The notes under the pieces were generated by a model. It worked only from the letters and a program-made list of their open reading frames with translations, made no database searches and was not told the DNA's origin. Positions 38,011 to 47,307 of a DNA stretch of 64,000 nt are shown in pieces. This stretch comes from Actinomadura atramentaria DSM 43919 (GTDB lineage: Bacteria; Actinomycetota; Actinomycetes; Streptosporangiales; Streptosporangiaceae), in the NCBI RefSeq assembly GCF_000381885.1, contig NZ_KB907216.1, forward strand, positions 1 to 64,000, given 5' to 3'. The translations under genes and the position numbers were made by a program. Position 1 is the stretch's first letter. Each line of letters starts with the position of its first letter.

Positions 38011-39753
38011 TCAGTCTCCGTTCTCCCACTCGGGGGCCATGTCGCGGGCGATCTTGATGTCGTCGTTGCCGGTGCCGGCCGCGACCATCGGCCAGACCAT
38101 CGCGTCCGGGTGGACGACGAAGTCGATCACGACCGGGGTGTCGTTGATCTCCATCGCCTTGGCGATGACGGAGTCGACGTCCTCCGGCCGCTCGCACCGC
38201 AGCCCCACGCAACCGTACGCCTCGGCCAGCTTGACGAAGTCGGGGACCCGGTTGGTGTGCAGCTTGGTGTTGGAGTAGCGCCCCTCGTAGAACAGCGTCT
38301 GCCACTGCCGGACCATGCCGAGGTTGCCGTTGTTGATGATCGCGATCTTGACGGGGATGCCCTCCAGGACGCAGGTCGCCAGCTCCTGGTTGGTCATCTG
38401 GAAGCAGCCGTCGCCGTCGATCGCCCAGACCTGCGTGTCGGGCGCGCCGACCTTGGCGCCCATCGCCGCCGGGACGGCGTAGCCCATCGTCCCCGCGCCG
38501 CCGGAGTTCAGGAACGCTCCCGGCCGCTCGTACTTGATGAACTGCGCGGCCCACATCTGGTGCTGGCCGACGCCCGCGACGTAGTACGCCTCCGGCCCGA
38601 CGAGCTGCCCGATCCGCTCGATGACGTGCTGCGGGGACAGCCCGTCCTCCGGCTCGTCGTAGCCGAGCGGGTACGTCTCGCGCCAGGCGTTGAGCTGCCG
38701 CCACCAGTCCTCGTAGTCGCCGGCGCGGCCCGCGTCGTGCTCGGCCTGCACCGCGACGATCAGGTCGGCGATGACCTCGCGCGCGTCCCCGACGATCGGG
38801 ACGTCCGCGTGCCGGTTCTTGGAGATCTCGGCCGGGTCGATGTCGGCGTGGACGACCTTGGCGTGCGGCGCGAACCCGTCGAGCCGCCCGGTGACGCGGT
38901 CGTCGAACCGCGCGCCGATCGTGATCAGCAGGTCGGACCGCTGGAGCGCGCCGACGGCGCCGACCGAGCCGTGCATGCCGGGCATGCCCATGTGCTGCGG
39001 GTGGCTGTCGGGGAACGCTCCCTTGGCCATCAGCGTCGTGACGACCGGGACGCCGGTCAGCTCCGCGAGCACCTTCAGCTCCGCGGACGCGCCCGCCTTC
39101 AGGACGCCGCCGCCGACGTACAGCACCGGCCGCTTCGCCTCGGCGATGAGCCGTGCCGCCTCCCGGACCTGCTTGGAGTGCGGGCGGGTCACCGGACGGT
39201 ACCCCGGCAGGTGCATCTGGACGGGCCACTCGAAGTCGAACGTGGCCTGCAGCGCGTCCTTGGCGATGTCGACCAGGACGGGCCCGGGACGGCCGGTCGA
39301 GGCGATGTGGAACGCCTCCGCGATCGTCCGGCCGATGTCGCGCGGGTCGGTGACGAGGAAGTTGTGCTTGGTGATCGGCATCGTGATGCCGGCGATGTCG
39401 GCCTCCTGGAACCCGTCGGTGCCGATCAGCGACGTGGCCACCTGGCCGGTGATCGCAACGATCGGGACGGAGTCCATGTAGGCGTCGGAGATCGGCGTGA
39501 CCAGGTTCGTCGCGCCCGGGCCGCTGGTGGCCATGCAGACGCCGACCTTGCCGGTCACCATCGCGTAGCCCTGCGCCGCGTGCCCCGCGCCCTGCTCGTG
39601 CCGGACGAGGATGTGCCGCAGCTTCACCGAGTCGTAGAGCGGGTCGTAGGCCGGAAGGATGGCGCCGCCGGGAATGCCGAACACGGTGTCGACGCCGACG
39701 TTCTCCAGGGCGCGGACCAGCGCCTGGGCTCCCGTCATCTGTTCGGTCGTCAT
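38011..39753 (-). CDS. ilvB: Acetolactate synthase large (catalytic) subunit
   Basis: 580-residue ThDP enzyme, first common step of Val/Leu/Ile synthesis. Conserved: VFGIPGGAILPAYD with the catalytic Glu in RHEQGAGHAAQGYA, FAD-region segments GIPVVTTLMAKGAFP-like, and the ThDP motif GDGCFQMTNQELATC...IINNGNLGMVRQWQ. Preceded by a 16-residue leader peptide (39877-39927) and a hairpin plus U-run (39819-39857), so it is attenuation-controlled. Confidence 0.98.
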   Translation of the reverse strand: MTTEQMTGAQALVRALENVGVDTVFGIPGGAILPAYDPLYDSVKLRHILVRHEQGAGHAAQGYAMVTGKVGVCMATSGPGATNLVTPISDAYMDSVPIVAITGQVATSLIGTDGFQEADIAGITMPITKHNFLVTDPRDIGRTIAEAFHIASTGRPGPVLVDIAKDALQATFDFEWPVQMHLPGYRPVTRPHSKQVREAARLIAEAKRPVLYVGGGVLKAGASAELKVLAELTGVPVVTTLMAKGAFPDSHPQHMGMPGMHGSVGAVGALQRSDLLITIGARFDDRVTGRLDGFAPHAKVVHADIDPAEISKNRHADVPIVGDAREVIADLIVAVQAEHDAGRAGDYEDWWRQLNAWRETYPLGYDEPEDGLSPQHVIERIGQLVGPEAYYVAGVGQHQMWAAQFIKYERPGAFLNSGGAGTMGYAVPAAMGAKVGAPDTQVWAIDGDGCFQMTNQELATCVLEGIPVKIAIINNGNLGMVRQWQTLFYEGRYSNTKLHTNRVPDFVKLAEAYGCVGLRCERPEDVDSVIAKAMEINDTPVVIDFVVHPDAMVWPMVAAGTGNDDIKIARDMAPEWENGD

Positions 39754-39818
39754 GTCCTTGGGTTTCCTTGGGGAGGGTGGGCCTTCGAACGCGGGGTTCG
39801 CGAGGTCGCACGGCCAAC

Positions 39819-39857
39819 AAAAAACCCCCGCCGCCGGGTTGGCGGTCGAGGGGCGCG
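39819..39857 (-). terminator. Attenuator hairpin of ilvB
   Basis: Read leftward, CCCCTCGACCGCC and GGCGGCGGGGG flank AACCC and are followed by TTTTTT (39819-39824). It lies between the leader peptide and ilvB, the expected place for an attenuator. Confidence 0.82.
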
Positions 39858-39876
39858 CGCAGGGGTGAAGACTTGA

Positions 39877-39927
39877 TCAGCCTGCGCGCCGACCAAGTAC
39901 TACGAGGATGTTGAGACTGCTCTGCAC
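39877..39927 (-). CDS. Branched-chain leader peptide of ilvBNC
   Basis: GTG-initiated 16-codon ORF VQSSLNILVVLGRRAG-stop. A block LNILVVL places six Leu/Ile/Val codons in a row, followed by a U-rich attenuator hairpin and ilvB. The GTG is preceded by GCGAAAGTGGCC, a weak ribosome site. The design matches classical ilv attenuation leaders of actinomycetes. Confidence 0.85.
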   Translation of the reverse strand: MQSSLNILVVLGRRAG

Positions 39928-39997
39928 GTAGGCCACTTTCGCCGACTTCGCCGCGCTGGTCAAATCCGTGGACAGTTAATCCCAGTATGCGAGACAA

Positions 39998-40015
39998 CAT
40001 GACCCTTTGGTCATG
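39998..40015. promoter_or_regulatory. 18-bp inverted repeat between the GGDEF gene and the ilvB promoter
   Basis: CATGACC-CTTT-GGTCATG, perfect 7-bp arms, 8 bases past the stop of the leftward GGDEF-EAL gene's window side and about 70 bases upstream of the ilvB leader. Could be the operator of ilvB or a weak terminator of nothing on that side; the GGDEF gene reads toward it and stops at 40023, so terminator function for that gene is also possible. Confidence 0.4.
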
Positions 40016-40022
40016 ATCGGGG

Positions 40023-43000
40023 TCAACCCGCGGAGAGCGCCGAACCCGCCTCGGAACCGGCCTCCGAACCGGCCTGGAGGCCCTCCGCGCCCAGCGGCGG
40101 CCCGGCCTCGATGTTCGTCCGGACCAGCGACTCCACGCGGCCCACCGCCATCGGCCGGGCCACCAGGTAGCCCTGCCCGCGCGGGCAGCCCATCGCCCGC
40201 AGCCGTTCGAGCTGCTCGGGCCGCTCGATGCCCTCCGCGACGACCGTCAGCCCGAGGTCGCGGCCCAGCCGCACGATCGTCTCGGTCAGCAGCGTCAGCG
40301 TCTCGTCCGAGCCCAGCCCCGCCACGAAGGACGGGTCGATCTTGATGATGTCCACCGGGAGCTGCCCGAGGTAGGCCAGCGACGCGTACCCGGTGCCGAA
40401 GTCGTCGATCGCCAGCCGGACGCCGAGGTCGCGCAGCGCCGACAGCCGCCGCACGTTCTGGCCCGCGTCCTCGACCAGGACCTCCTCGCGGACCTCCACC
40501 GTCAGCGCCTGCGGCGGCAGGCCCGTCTCGGCCAGCGCCCCGGCCACCGACTCGACGAACCGCGGGTCCGCGATCTGGCGGGCCGTGAAGTTCACCGACA
40601 GGCCGACCTCGAACGAGTCCTCCCGCCAGCGCGCCACCTCCCGGCAGGCGCGGCGCAGCACCCAGTCGCCGAGCGGGATCATCAGGCCCGACTCCTCGGC
40701 GGGCGCGATGAACTCCTCCGGCGGCACCGACTCGCTGCCGCGCCACCACCGCACGAGCGCCTCGACGCCCGTCACGCGCGACGTCGCCAGCTCGACCACC
40801 GGCTGGAACTCGACCGTGAACTGCTCGTCGGCCAGCGCGCGCTGCAGGTCGCTGCCCAGCTCCAGGCGGCGCACCACGTCGGTGTGCATGTGCGGGGCGA
40901 ACACCTCGACGCGGCCGCCGCCGTGCTCCTTCGCCCGCGCCATCGCCAGGTCGCCGTTGCGGATCAGGTCGGCGGCGTCGGCGCGCAGGCCGCGGCCCCG
41001 CTCGGCGCGGCCGCCCGCGCGGCGGCCGGTCGCCCCGGCCTCGTCCGCGCCGCCGACGTCGCCCGCGAACGCGATGCCGACGCTCGCCGACAGCGCGATG
41101 TCCTTGCCGCCCACCCGGTACGGCTCCGCCGACAGCACGCGCAGCAGCCGCTCGGCCAGCTCCACCGCCGCCTGCGAGTCCGCGCCGCCCGCGCCGCCGT
41201 CCGGCGGGAGCTGCACCAGCACCGAGAACTCGTCGCCGCCCCAGCGCGCGACCGTGTCGTCGGCCTGGACGGTGCCGCGCAGCCGCCGCGCGGCCTGCGC
41301 GAGGACCTGGTCGCCCGCCGCGTGGCCCGCCGAGTCGTTGACGGCCGTGAACCCGTCGATGTCCACGAACAGCACCGCGACCTGGCCGTCGTCCGGACGG
41401 GACAGGACCTCGCGGGTGCGCTCCTCGAAGTACGCGCGGTTCGGCAGGCCGGTGAGCCCGTCGTGGAACGTCAGGTGCGCGACCTGGCGCTGCAGGGCGG
41501 CCTGCTCGCTCAGGTCGCGGGTCGTGATCAGCAGGGACGGCGCGCCGAGCCCGGCGTACCGCGACACCGCCGACTCGGTCGGCAGCCAGGTGCCGTCGGA
41601 CGCGCGCACGCGGCACGCCAGCCGCAGCGAACCGGGCGGGACCTCGCCGTGGCCGCCCGCGGCGTCCTCGAACTCGGGCGCGTCCGCGTCCGGGTCGGCG
41701 GCGACGAACGCCAGGAACGCCGCGCGGACGCGCGGCAGGTCCTCCGGGTGGACGATCTCGTGCAGCGACCGGCCGACCAGTTCCTCGGGCGTGTACCGGT
41801 ACGTCCGCAGCGCGCCGCCGCTCGCGTACCGGACGACGCCCTCGGTGTCGCAGATGACGACCGCGTCGTTGATCGACTCCGACAGCGCGCGGAAGTGGTC
41901 GTCGCCGGTGTCCACGGCGCGGCGCAGCGCGTCGTTCTCGCGCAGCAGGCCCGCGAGCCGCGCCAGCAGCACCAGCGTCGCCAGGCCCGCGACGATCGAC
42001 ACCACCGGCTCCAGCCCGTGGGACGCCGTCAGCGAGTGGCCCGCGACGAACAGGGCCGCCGCGGCGGCCGCGGCGGCGGGCGCGATGCCCGGCCCGATCA
42101 TCCGGCCGGGGCGCGCGGGCCGGGCGTCCGGCTCGTCCGCGCGGTTCGTCCAGGGGACGAGCAGCAGCAGCGCGATGCCCGCGATGCGCAGGATGTCGGA
42201 CGGGTCGTCGGCGGGCGCGCCGCCGCGCAGCCGCACCGCCGTCGTGACGATGTCGGCGGCGGCGAACGCGGCCAGCGCGCCGTAGCCCGTCCACGCCGTC
42301 CGGCGGCCGCCGCGCGCCGCACCCAGCACGAACGGCAGCGATCCGCACACCAGCACGATGTCGATGAGCGGGTACAGCAGTTCCAGCAGGAACGACGACG
42401 CCGACTCCCCCGACCGGTGGTACAGGTCGCCGAACAGCGCCACCCAGCCGAGCACGAACAGCGCGCTCGCGCACACGTACGTGTCGGCGACGTACCGCAC
42501 CCACACGCCCGCGCCGCGCGGCAGCCGGATCGGGACGACCAGGCCCGTCACCAGCGAGACGACCGCGACCAGGTAGAACAGGTCCGGCACCGACAGCGAC
42601 AGCGCGCTGCGGGACTGGACGGTCACCGAGATCGCGGACCCGGCCGCGCCGACGCACCACGCCGCCGCCGCGACGCCGAACCACCGCCACGACGTGCGGA
42701 GGCTCCGCGGCGTGTCGTCGGGGTCGGGGTCGCCGCGCCGCGGGATGCCGACGCGCAGGCCGCGCCGGAAGACGCCGACCGGCCCGAGACCGGGCGACAG
42801 CGGCGCCTCGACGGCGTCCGCGCCGTCCCGCTCGGACTCGGCCGGAGGCTCGGGGTCGTCGGACGGCGGCCCCGGGCGGCGGCGCGAGGCCAGCAGCAGC
42901 GCGGTCGCCGCCGCCCCGGCGGCGAAGACCTCCGCCCACGCCAGGAACGCCGCGCCGCCCCAGTTGAACGTCGAGCCGACCGCGTACAGGACGGCGACCA

Positions 43001-43061
43001 CCACGACCAGTCCGACGGGCACCGCGCCGCGCGGAACCCGGTCGGGAAAGCCGCCGCTCAT
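40023..43061 (-). CDS. Membrane GGDEF-EAL cyclic-di-GMP protein with PAS domain
   Basis: 1012-residue protein: about ten N-terminal membrane segments (to about 380), a PAS domain (HFRALSESINDAVVICDTEG onward, about 388-500), a GGDEF domain (RWGGDEFSV near 607) and an EAL domain (VEALVRWW near 765; IDDFGTGYASL near 884; IIKIDPSFV; VVAEGIE). The phosphodiesterase residues are present, though the usual ETE motif reads EVREE. GGDEF is intact but the RxxD product-inhibition site is replaced by QADD. The C-terminus repeats SEAG. ATG 43061 (MSGGFPDRV) is preferred; an upstream in-frame ATG at 43133 is possible. Confidence 0.93.
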   Translation of the reverse strand: MSGGFPDRVPRGAVPVGLVVVVAVLYAVGSTFNWGGAAFLAWAEVFAAGAAATALLLASRRRPGPPSDDPEPPAESERDGADAVEAPLSPGLGPVGVFRRGLRVGIPRRGDPDPDDTPRSLRTSWRWFGVAAAAWCVGAAGSAISVTVQSRSALSLSVPDLFYLVAVVSLVTGLVVPIRLPRGAGVWVRYVADTYVCASALFVLGWVALFGDLYHRSGESASSFLLELLYPLIDIVLVCGSLPFVLGAARGGRRTAWTGYGALAAFAAADIVTTAVRLRGGAPADDPSDILRIAGIALLLLVPWTNRADEPDARPARPGRMIGPGIAPAAAAAAAALFVAGHSLTASHGLEPVVSIVAGLATLVLLARLAGLLRENDALRRAVDTGDDHFRALSESINDAVVICDTEGVVRYASGGALRTYRYTPEELVGRSLHEIVHPEDLPRVRAAFLAFVAADPDADAPEFEDAAGGHGEVPPGSLRLACRVRASDGTWLPTESAVSRYAGLGAPSLLITTRDLSEQAALQRQVAHLTFHDGLTGLPNRAYFEERTREVLSRPDDGQVAVLFVDIDGFTAVNDSAGHAAGDQVLAQAARRLRGTVQADDTVARWGGDEFSVLVQLPPDGGAGGADSQAAVELAERLLRVLSAEPYRVGGKDIALSASVGIAFAGDVGGADEAGATGRRAGGRAERGRGLRADAADLIRNGDLAMARAKEHGGGRVEVFAPHMHTDVVRRLELGSDLQRALADEQFTVEFQPVVELATSRVTGVEALVRWWRGSESVPPEEFIAPAEESGLMIPLGDWVLRRACREVARWREDSFEVGLSVNFTARQIADPRFVESVAGALAETGLPPQALTVEVREEVLVEDAGQNVRRLSALRDLGVRLAIDDFGTGYASLAYLGQLPVDIIKIDPSFVAGLGSDETLTLLTETIVRLGRDLGLTVVAEGIERPEQLERLRAMGCPRGQGYLVARPMAVGRVESLVRTNIEAGPPLGAEGLQAGSEAGSEAGSALSAG

Positions 43062-43446
43062 CGCGCCTCGTGTCCTCTCCTGCCCGATCGGGCGACGCCC
43101 CGCGCTCGGACGGGACGGGTGCTCGGAATTCATGGTCTGGGGCCGGCCCGGCGCTCGGACAACGCCCGGGACCGGGCGGATCGTGCCCGCCCCGGTCCGC
43201 GCCGGGCTCCGGCGGACCCGGTGCCGCCGGAGGTCGGATCAGCGACGTTGCTGCGGTGCGGGATCACCGTGATGCTCAATGTACGTTCCGTAGGTCACGG
43301 AGCGATTGAGGCTCAGCGTCCACCCGGCGACAAAGGACGCCGCGAGAACGCCCCAGACAGCGTCTCCCGGTCACAAAACCGCTGATGACGACCAACGAGC
43401 CCGGACACGCTCCGTGACCGGGGCGGGCGGCGGCCGCCCCCGGCGG
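43062..43446. other. Intergenic region between GGDEF-EAL gene and DUF4253 gene
   Basis: 385 bases with no credible gene. It holds the promoter of the GGDEF-EAL gene (ribosome site GGAGAGGACACGAGG before ATG 43061), a short inverted repeat TCCGT-AGGTC-ACGGA at 43287-43301, and a GC-rich hairpin region around 43424-43445 that probably terminates the DUF4253 gene. Confidence 0.7.
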
Positions 43447-44217
43447 TCAGTCCCACCAGAACGACCAGCAAGGCGCGCCCACCAGGTCGGCCGCGTACTC
43501 GTCGAGGGAGCCGACGCCCTGGTCCACGTTGTCGGGGCAGAAGATGTAGTGCTCGGCCGCGACCGCCCGCGCGTGCTCGATCGTCGTCGGCGGCGCGGCC
43601 ACCGAGACCTCCAGCGTGTCGAACCCCACCTGCACGACGCGCGCGCCGAAGCGCTCCTCCCACGAGCGCACGACCGCCGCGATCTTCTCGGTGTCGTTGG
43701 TGTGGTTGCACGGCCCGTCCCAGCCGGACATCGCCAGCGCGTCCGCGCCCCGGTCCACGGGGACGAGGCCGACCCGCCGGGCCGTCCCGCCCGCCAGGAT
43801 CGCGACGACCTCGACGGCCAGGGCGTCGGGGTCCTCGGTCACCACGCCCGGCGCGGCCAGCGCGCGCGGCGCGACGACGCCCTCGTCGCCGTCGTCCCAG
43901 GCGAGGTCGTCCAGCGCCGTCGCGGCGTCGAGGGCGTCGACCGCGTCGACCGGGGCGAAGCCCAGCTCGCCCGACAGCCACGGCCGCTCCTCCGCGTTGC
44001 GCAGGCCGGGCAGCAGCAGCGGGTACAGGCCCGTCTTCGCCCGCTCGTCGTACAGCCGCGTCCACAGCGCGGCGGCATCGGGCACCGGGTCCGCGGTGAT
44101 CCACAGGACGGGGCGGCCCGCCCAGCGGGCGTCCGTCATGCCCTCGGCGGCGTCGACGACGCGACCGGGCGGAAGGGCGTCCGGGACGGGCGGGAAGGGG
44201 GGATGAATGACTGCCAT
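43447..44217 (-). CDS. DUF4253 protein
   Basis: 256-residue protein whose C-terminal 110 residues match DUF4253: SGWDGPCNHTNDTEKIAAVV, SWEERFGARVVQVGFDTLEV, HARAVAAEHYIFCPDNVDQG. The N-terminal part (WITADPVPDAAALWTRLYDE, LYPLLLPGL) is also typical. Function unknown; the family is often found in immunity or phage-linked contexts but nothing here supports that. TACCGT (44224-44229) six bases before the ATG suggests a leaderless mRNA. Confidence 0.88.
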   Translation of the reverse strand: MAVIHPPFPPVPDALPPGRVVDAAEGMTDARWAGRPVLWITADPVPDAAALWTRLYDERAKTGLYPLLLPGLRNAEERPWLSGELGFAPVDAVDALDAATALDDLAWDDGDEGVVAPRALAAPGVVTEDPDALAVEVVAILAGGTARRVGLVPVDRGADALAMSGWDGPCNHTNDTEKIAAVVRSWEERFGARVVQVGFDTLEVSVAAPPTTIEHARAVAAEHYIFCPDNVDQGVGSLDEYAADLVGAPCWSFWWD

Positions 44218-44252
44218 GACGGCACGGTAGCGAGCGCCGGGGACATTACCGG

Positions 44253-44282
44253 CCGGTCCCGCGGCGCGCGCCGCGGGACCGG
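44253..44282 (-). terminator. Terminator of gatCAB
   Basis: CCGGTCCCGCGGCG (44253-44266) and CGCCGCGGGACCGG (44269-44282), a 14-bp near-perfect stem just past the gatB stop. Confidence 0.85.
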
Positions 44283-44290
44283 ACCGCGCG

Positions 44291-45793
44291 TCAGGAGACG
44301 CCGAGGCGCTCCAGGATCAGCTCGCGGGCGCGGCCCGCGTCGGCCTGCCCCCGGCTGGCCTTCATGACCGCGCCGACGAGCGCGCCCGCCGCCGCGACCT
44401 TCCCGCCGCGCACCTTGTCGGCGACGGCGGCGTTGTCGGCGATGACCCGGTCCACGATGGCGGTCAGCGCGCCCTCGTCCGACACGATCCGGAGACCGCG
44501 CGCGGCGACGACCTCGTCCGGGCCGCCCTCGCCCGCCAGCACGCCCTCGAACACCTGCCGGGCGAGCTTGTCGTTCAGCTCGCGGGCCGCGACCATCTCC
44601 TGCACCCGCGCGACCTGCGCGGGCTCGATGGGCAGCTCGGCCAGCTCCACGCCCTTCTCGGTGGCGCGCCGCGACAGCTCGTTCATCCACCACTTGCGGG
44701 CCGCGCCCGCGTCCGCGCCCGCCGCGACCGTCTCCTCGATGAGGTCGAGCGCCCCGGCGTTGACGACGTCGCGCAGCTCCAGGTCCGACAGGCCCCACTC
44801 GCCCTGCACGCGGCGGCGGCGCGCGGCGGGCAGCTCCGGCAGCGTCGCCCGCAGCTCCTCGACCCACTCCCGCGACGGGGCCATCGGCACCAGGTCGGGC
44901 TCGGGGAAGTACCGGTAGTCCTGCGCCTCTTCCTTGCTGCGCCCGGACGTGGTCGTGCCGGTGTCCTCGTGGAAGTGGCGGGTCTCCTGCACGATCTTGC
45001 CGCCGCCGTCGAGCACGGCCGCCTGCCGCTCGATCTCCGACCGGACGGCCCGCTCCACCGACCGCAGCGAGTTGACGTTCTTGGTCTCGGTGCGGGTGCC
45101 CCACTCGCTCGCGCCGCGCGGCATCAGCGACACGTTGACGTCGCAGCGCAGCGAGCCCTGCTCCATCCGCACGTCGGAGACGCCGAGCGAGCGCACCAGC
45201 TCGCGCAGCTCGGTGACGTAGGCGCGCGCGACGAGCGGCGCCTTGTCCCCGGTCGCGGTGATCGGCTTGGTGACGATCTCGACCAGCGGGATGCCCGCCC
45301 GGTTGTAGTCCACCAGCGAGTGGTCCGCGCCGTGGATGCGGCCCGTCGCGCCGCCGACGTGCAGCGACTTGCCGGTGTCCTCCTCCATGTGGACGCGCTC
45401 GATCTCGACGCGGAAGACCTCCCCGTCGACCTCGACCTCCAGGTGGCCGTCGACGCACAGCGGCTCGTCGTACTGGGAGATCTGATAGTTCTTCGGCATG
45501 TCCGGGTAGAAGTAGTTCTTCCGGGCGAACCGGCACCACTCGACGATCTCGCAGTTCAGCGCGAGGCCGATCTTGATGATCCCCTCGATCGCCGCGCGGT
45601 TGGCGACCGGCAGCGACCCGGGCAGCCCCAGGCACACCGGGCACACCTGCGTGTTCGGCTCCGCGCCGAACTCCGTCGGGCAGCCGCAGAACATCTTGGA
45701 CGCCGTGCCCAGCTCGATGTGGGTCTCCAGCCCGAGGACCGGCTCGAACCTCACCAGCGCCTCGTCGAACTTCATCACCGTGGGGGTGCTCAC
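44291..45793 (-). CDS. gatB: Aspartyl/glutamyl-tRNA(Asn/Gln) amidotransferase subunit B
   Basis: 500-residue GatB, the kinase/tRNA-binding subunit of GatCAB, which turns Glu-tRNA(Gln) or Asp-tRNA(Asn) into the amide form. The Zn site appears as MFCGC and VCPVCLGLPG; GatB motifs KNYFYPDMPKNYQISQYD, HMEEDTGKS and DYNRAGIPLVEIVT are intact; the C-terminal YqeY-like domain (VAAGADAGAARKWWMNEL, then GKVAAAGALVGAVMKASRGQ) binds tRNA. GTG start overlaps the gatA stop by 4 bases. Confidence 0.97.
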   Translation of the reverse strand: MSTPTVMKFDEALVRFEPVLGLETHIELGTASKMFCGCPTEFGAEPNTQVCPVCLGLPGSLPVANRAAIEGIIKIGLALNCEIVEWCRFARKNYFYPDMPKNYQISQYDEPLCVDGHLEVEVDGEVFRVEIERVHMEEDTGKSLHVGGATGRIHGADHSLVDYNRAGIPLVEIVTKPITATGDKAPLVARAYVTELRELVRSLGVSDVRMEQGSLRCDVNVSLMPRGASEWGTRTETKNVNSLRSVERAVRSEIERQAAVLDGGGKIVQETRHFHEDTGTTTSGRSKEEAQDYRYFPEPDLVPMAPSREWVEELRATLPELPAARRRRVQGEWGLSDLELRDVVNAGALDLIEETVAAGADAGAARKWWMNELSRRATEKGVELAELPIEPAQVARVQEMVAARELNDKLARQVFEGVLAGEGGPDEVVAARGLRIVSDEGALTAIVDRVIADNAAVADKVRGGKVAAAGALVGAVMKASRGQADAGRARELILERLGVS

Positions 45794-47307
45794 TTCGCGG
45801 CCTCCGCCAGCTCGGGGGCCTTGGCCAGCAGCGGGCCGCCCCAGCGGTCTTCCAGCGCCTTCTCGACCGCCGCGCCGACGCGGTACACGCGGTCGTCGCC
45901 GAGGGCGGGCGCCATGATCTGCAGGCCGACCGGCAGGCCGTCCTCGTCCGCCAGGCCGCACGGCACGGAGATCGCCGCGTTGCCCTGAAGGTTGGACGGG
46001 ATGGTGCAGAGGTCGGCCAGGTACATCGCCATCGGGTCGTCGGCGCGCTCCCCGATCGGGAACGCGGTCGTCGGCGTCGTCGGCGAGACGAGCACGTCCA
46101 CCCGCTCGAACGCGGCCTCGAAGTCGCGCGCGATCAGCGTGCGGACCTGCTGCGCCTTGCCGTAGTAGGCGTCGTAGTAGCCCGACGACAGCGCGTACGT
46201 GCCGAGCATGATCCGGCGCTTGACCTCCGGGCCGAAGCCCTGCGCGCGGGTCAGCGCCATGACCTCCTCGGCGCTGCGCGAGCCGTCGTCGCCGACGCGC
46301 AGTCCGAACCGCATCGCGTCGAACCGCGCCAGGTTCGAGGACGCCTCGGACGGCGCGATCAGGTAGTAGGCGGGCATCGCGTAGGTGAAGTGCGGGCACG
46401 ACACCTCGACGACCTTCGCGCCCAGCGACTCCAGCAGCGCGACCGCCTCGGCGAACCGCGCCGACACGCCCGGCTGGTAGCCGTCGCCCGCGAACTCCTT
46501 GACGACGCCGACCGTCAGCCCGGCGACGTCCGCGCGCCGCGCCGCCTCCACCACCGGCGGGACCGGCCGGTCCACCGACGTGGAGTCCATCGGGTCGTGG
46601 CCGCTGAACGCCTCCTGCAGCAGCGCCGCGTCCAGCACGTTGCGCGCGAACGGGCCGGGGGTGTCCAGCGACGACGCGAACGCGATGAGCCCGTACCGCG
46701 ACGACCCGCCGTAGGTCGGCTTCGCGCCGACGATGCCGGTCACGGCGGCGGGCTGGCGGATCGAGCCGCCGGTGTCGGTGCCGGTGGCCAGCGGCGCCTC
46801 GAACGCGGCGACCGCCGCCGAGGACCCGCCGGACGAGCCGCCCGGCACGCGCGCGGTGTCCCACGGGTTGCGGGTCACGTGGTAGGCGCTGTTCTCGGTG
46901 GACGAGCCCATCGCGAACTCGTCCATGTTCGTCTTGCCGAGGATGACCAGCCCCGCCGCGCGCAGCCGCGCCGTGACGGTGGCGTCGTAGGGCGGCCGCC
47001 AGCCCTCCAGGATCTTCGACCCGGCGGTCGTCGGCATGTCCCGCGTCGTGAAGACGTCCTTGTGCGCGACGGGCACGCCCGCCAGCGGGCCCAGCTCATC
47101 GCCCGCCGCGCGCCGCTCGTCGACCGCGCGGGCCTGCGCGAGGACGGTCTCGGGGTCGACGTGCAGGAACGCCCCGATCTCGCCGTCCACCGCGGCGACG
47201 CGGTCCAGGTGGGCCTGCGCCACCTCGACGGCGGACGCCTCGCCCGCCGCCATCAGCGCGCCGAGCTCCGCCGCGCCCTTCCCGACCAGCTCGTTCACGG
47301 CCGTCAC
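45790..47307 (-). CDS. gatA: Amidotransferase subunit A (glutaminase/amidase)
   Basis: 505-residue amidase-signature enzyme that frees ammonia from glutamine for GatB. The Ser-cisSer-Lys triad is visible: Lys in PVAHKDVF, then GSSTENSAY and the nucleophile Ser in PGGSSGGSSAAVAA. The tail VGLQIMAPALGDD is typical. Overlaps gatC (ATG/GTG-TGA) upstream and gatB downstream. Confidence 0.97.
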   Translation of the reverse strand: MTAVNELVGKGAAELGALMAAGEASAVEVAQAHLDRVAAVDGEIGAFLHVDPETVLAQARAVDERRAAGDELGPLAGVPVAHKDVFTTRDMPTTAGSKILEGWRPPYDATVTARLRAAGLVILGKTNMDEFAMGSSTENSAYHVTRNPWDTARVPGGSSGGSSAAVAAFEAPLATGTDTGGSIRQPAAVTGIVGAKPTYGGSSRYGLIAFASSLDTPGPFARNVLDAALLQEAFSGHDPMDSTSVDRPVPPVVEAARRADVAGLTVGVVKEFAGDGYQPGVSARFAEAVALLESLGAKVVEVSCPHFTYAMPAYYLIAPSEASSNLARFDAMRFGLRVGDDGSRSAEEVMALTRAQGFGPEVKRRIMLGTYALSSGYYDAYYGKAQQVRTLIARDFEAAFERVDVLVSPTTPTTAFPIGERADDPMAMYLADLCTIPSNLQGNAAISVPCGLADEDGLPVGLQIMAPALGDDRVYRVGAAVEKALEDRWGGPLLAKAPELAEAAK

